Virus record (IMG/VR): IMGVR_UViG_3300035070_002626
Location: 62,001-126,000 of that record
Length of the DNA stretch: 64,000 nucleotides
Reading direction: 5' to 3' (one strand)
Source: a virus
Shown here: piece by piece, positions 63,303-64,000 of the stretch
How positions within the stretch are numbered: position 1 is the first letter of the stretch
How the letters are laid out: the number at the start of each line of letters is the position of its first letter
Notes under the pieces: generated by a model
The model's input: the letters and a program-made list of their open reading frames with translations, nothing else
Told to the model about the DNA's origin: nothing
Database searches by the model: none
Program-made: the position numbers and the translations under genes

Positions 63303-64000
63303 TTAAGCAACTAGTTTTTCTTCGTTGTTGCTGTAATAATGTTGTAACAACATTGCGCTTGCTAGATTTTTGCACTTTGCTTCTACCATAATGTCTGCCC
63401 AGTGCCAGTGTGACAATACATAATCATTCAATGCATCATTAGGAAGGTAATCACTATGTGCTCGTAGCTTACCTCGGGCAATACCACTTTCCATCAGTGC
63501 TGCACGATCAGGGCGTGTGTGGGTATCAAGTGGCAGTAAGATTTGTTCTTGGCTTTGGCTGTAATGCATGGCTGGTCGCTCGCCACGCCAGCTGTCTACA
63601 ATGCGTTTAATACGGTCATCGTTGGCTTCAATGTACGAACCTTCACGTACCCAATGGTGATGTACATCTAGCACCAAAGCGAGATCGTTTGCAAGCTCAA
63701 GACTGTCGTCGATTCCCCATCTGTTTTCGTCGTTTTCGATTGTAATAGTGTTTCTGGCTTCCGGCGTGAAGCGTTTAATTGCGTCTTTGATACCGGCTGG
63801 ACCTTGTCGGCCTGAGATGTGTACGTTGCACTTGAAGTCTTGGAACTTCTTGCCGTAACCCATCCACCGTATGAGAGTGGCGTGATATTCAAATTCTTCT
63901 ATGCTCCGTTCTACAATTTCAGGATTATCACTTGCAAGCACAACAAATTGTCCTGGGTGCATGGATAGTCTAACATCAAGTGCTCGTGCTGTGTCACCTA
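63303..64000 (-). CDS. UV damage endonuclease UvdE-like, 5' end outside window
   Basis: At least 231 residues; the frame stays open to the window edge (ALDVRLSMHPGQFVVLAS), so the N-terminus is missing. The UvdE TIM barrel is recognised from RLSMHPGQF, NVHISGRQGPAG, TIENDENRWGIDDSLEL, VLDVHHHW and a metal-binding HSDYL. It nicks 5' of UV photoproducts without photolyase. Fits phage DNA repair. Confidence 0.85.
   Translation of the reverse strand, partial: GDTARALDVRLSMHPGQFVVLASDNPEIVERSIEEFEYHATLIRWMGYGKKFQDFKCNVHISGRQGPAGIKDAIKRFTPEARNTITIENDENRWGIDDSLELANDLALVLDVHHHWVREGSYIEANDDRIKRIVDSWRGERPAMHYSQSQEQILLPLDTHTRPDRAALMESGIARGKLRAHSDYLPNDALNDYVLSHWHWADIMVEAKCKNLASAMLLQHYYSNNEEKLVA

Noticed and set aside
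1-64000. Bacterial chromosome segment
   Set aside because: Metabolic genes look host-like, but clamp loader, gp31-like, PhoH, fibres, lysis cassette and late promoters show a T4-like phage throughout.

Overview
The window is part of a large marine T4-like (myovirus-type) phage genome. It is AT-rich (about 40% GC by eye). Most genes run on the minus strand with tiny gaps or ATGA/TAATG overlaps, and there are many genes under 100 codons. T4-type and marine-myovirus hallmarks are a gp44-type clamp loader, a gp31/GroES-like co-chaperonin, PhoH, a MazG-like pyrophosphohydrolase, an A-type Fe-S carrier, cyanophage-style tail fibres with a Peptidase_G2-like end, GH19 endolysin with spanins, and T4-like late promoters (TATAAATA and variants). 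Capsid, portal, terminase and polymerase genes are not here, so this is a fragment. The host looks alphaproteobacterial: the phage carries a DUF1127 protein, an Azotobacter-type 7Fe ferredoxin, TctA/TctC transporter parts, a class I cytochrome c and an outer-membrane barrel. No tRNA gene was recognised. || Layout. 0-6 kb: radical SAM protein and a cluster of small proteins whose N-termini resemble the T4 capsid-targeting sequence, plus a 716-residue modular protein joined by protease-site-like linkers. 6-17 kb: glycosyltransferase, nucleotidyltransferase, ClpA, DnaJ-like chaperone, lysis cassette (endolysin, i-spanin, o-spanin), a 460-base non-coding and probably structured stretch, an SGNH hydrolase, and plus-strand phoH. 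17-27.8 kb: early-type region of small genes behind near-perfect sigma70 promoters, with class I aldolase, GNAT, two HAD proteins, clamp loader, GroES-like protein and a DnaE-like fragment. 27.8-36.3 kb: four tail-fibre or adhesin genes, one 1,497 residues long with a lipase inserted. 36.3-45.7 kb: Fe-S carrier, cupin lipoprotein, superoxide dismutase, second SGNH hydrolase, MazG, ferredoxin, histone-like and AbrB-like proteins, methyltransferase, and small early genes ending with an outer-membrane barrel and a SleB hydrolase. 45.8-50.9 kb (plus): sulfotransferase-like protein, methyltransferase, TctA, TctC, 2OG oxygenase. 50.9-54.6 kb (minus): GIY-YIG-like and ParB-like proteins, third SGNH hydrolase, small paralogues. 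54.8-58.1 kb (plus): DUF1127 trio, cytochrome c, DoxX-like, SufE, GlyA. 58-64 kb: membrane protein, a second large protein with a capsid-targeting-like start, periplasmic LPP20/FlgT-like pair, class 3 lipase, UvdE nuclease. || How it works together. Two promoter classes can be read directly. Early minus-strand promoters are GGTTGAC(A/C) - 16 or 17 bp - TATA(A/C/G)T. Late promoters are (N)ATAAATA. In eight genes the late box ends exactly 5 nt before the ATG, which by the T4 geometry (-13 to -6) puts +1 on the A of the start codon, so these mRNAs would be leaderless. Auxiliary genes point to three themes: electron transfer and Fe-S supply (FdxA, IscA-type, SufE, cytochrome c, SOD), central carbon and one-carbon metabolism (class I aldolase, GlyA, Tct transporter), and proteostasis (ClpA with an IGF loop, DnaJ, GroES-like). 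The most novel element is the proposed set of head-packaged, prohead-protease-processed proteins, which may include a polyprotein and a superoxide dismutase.
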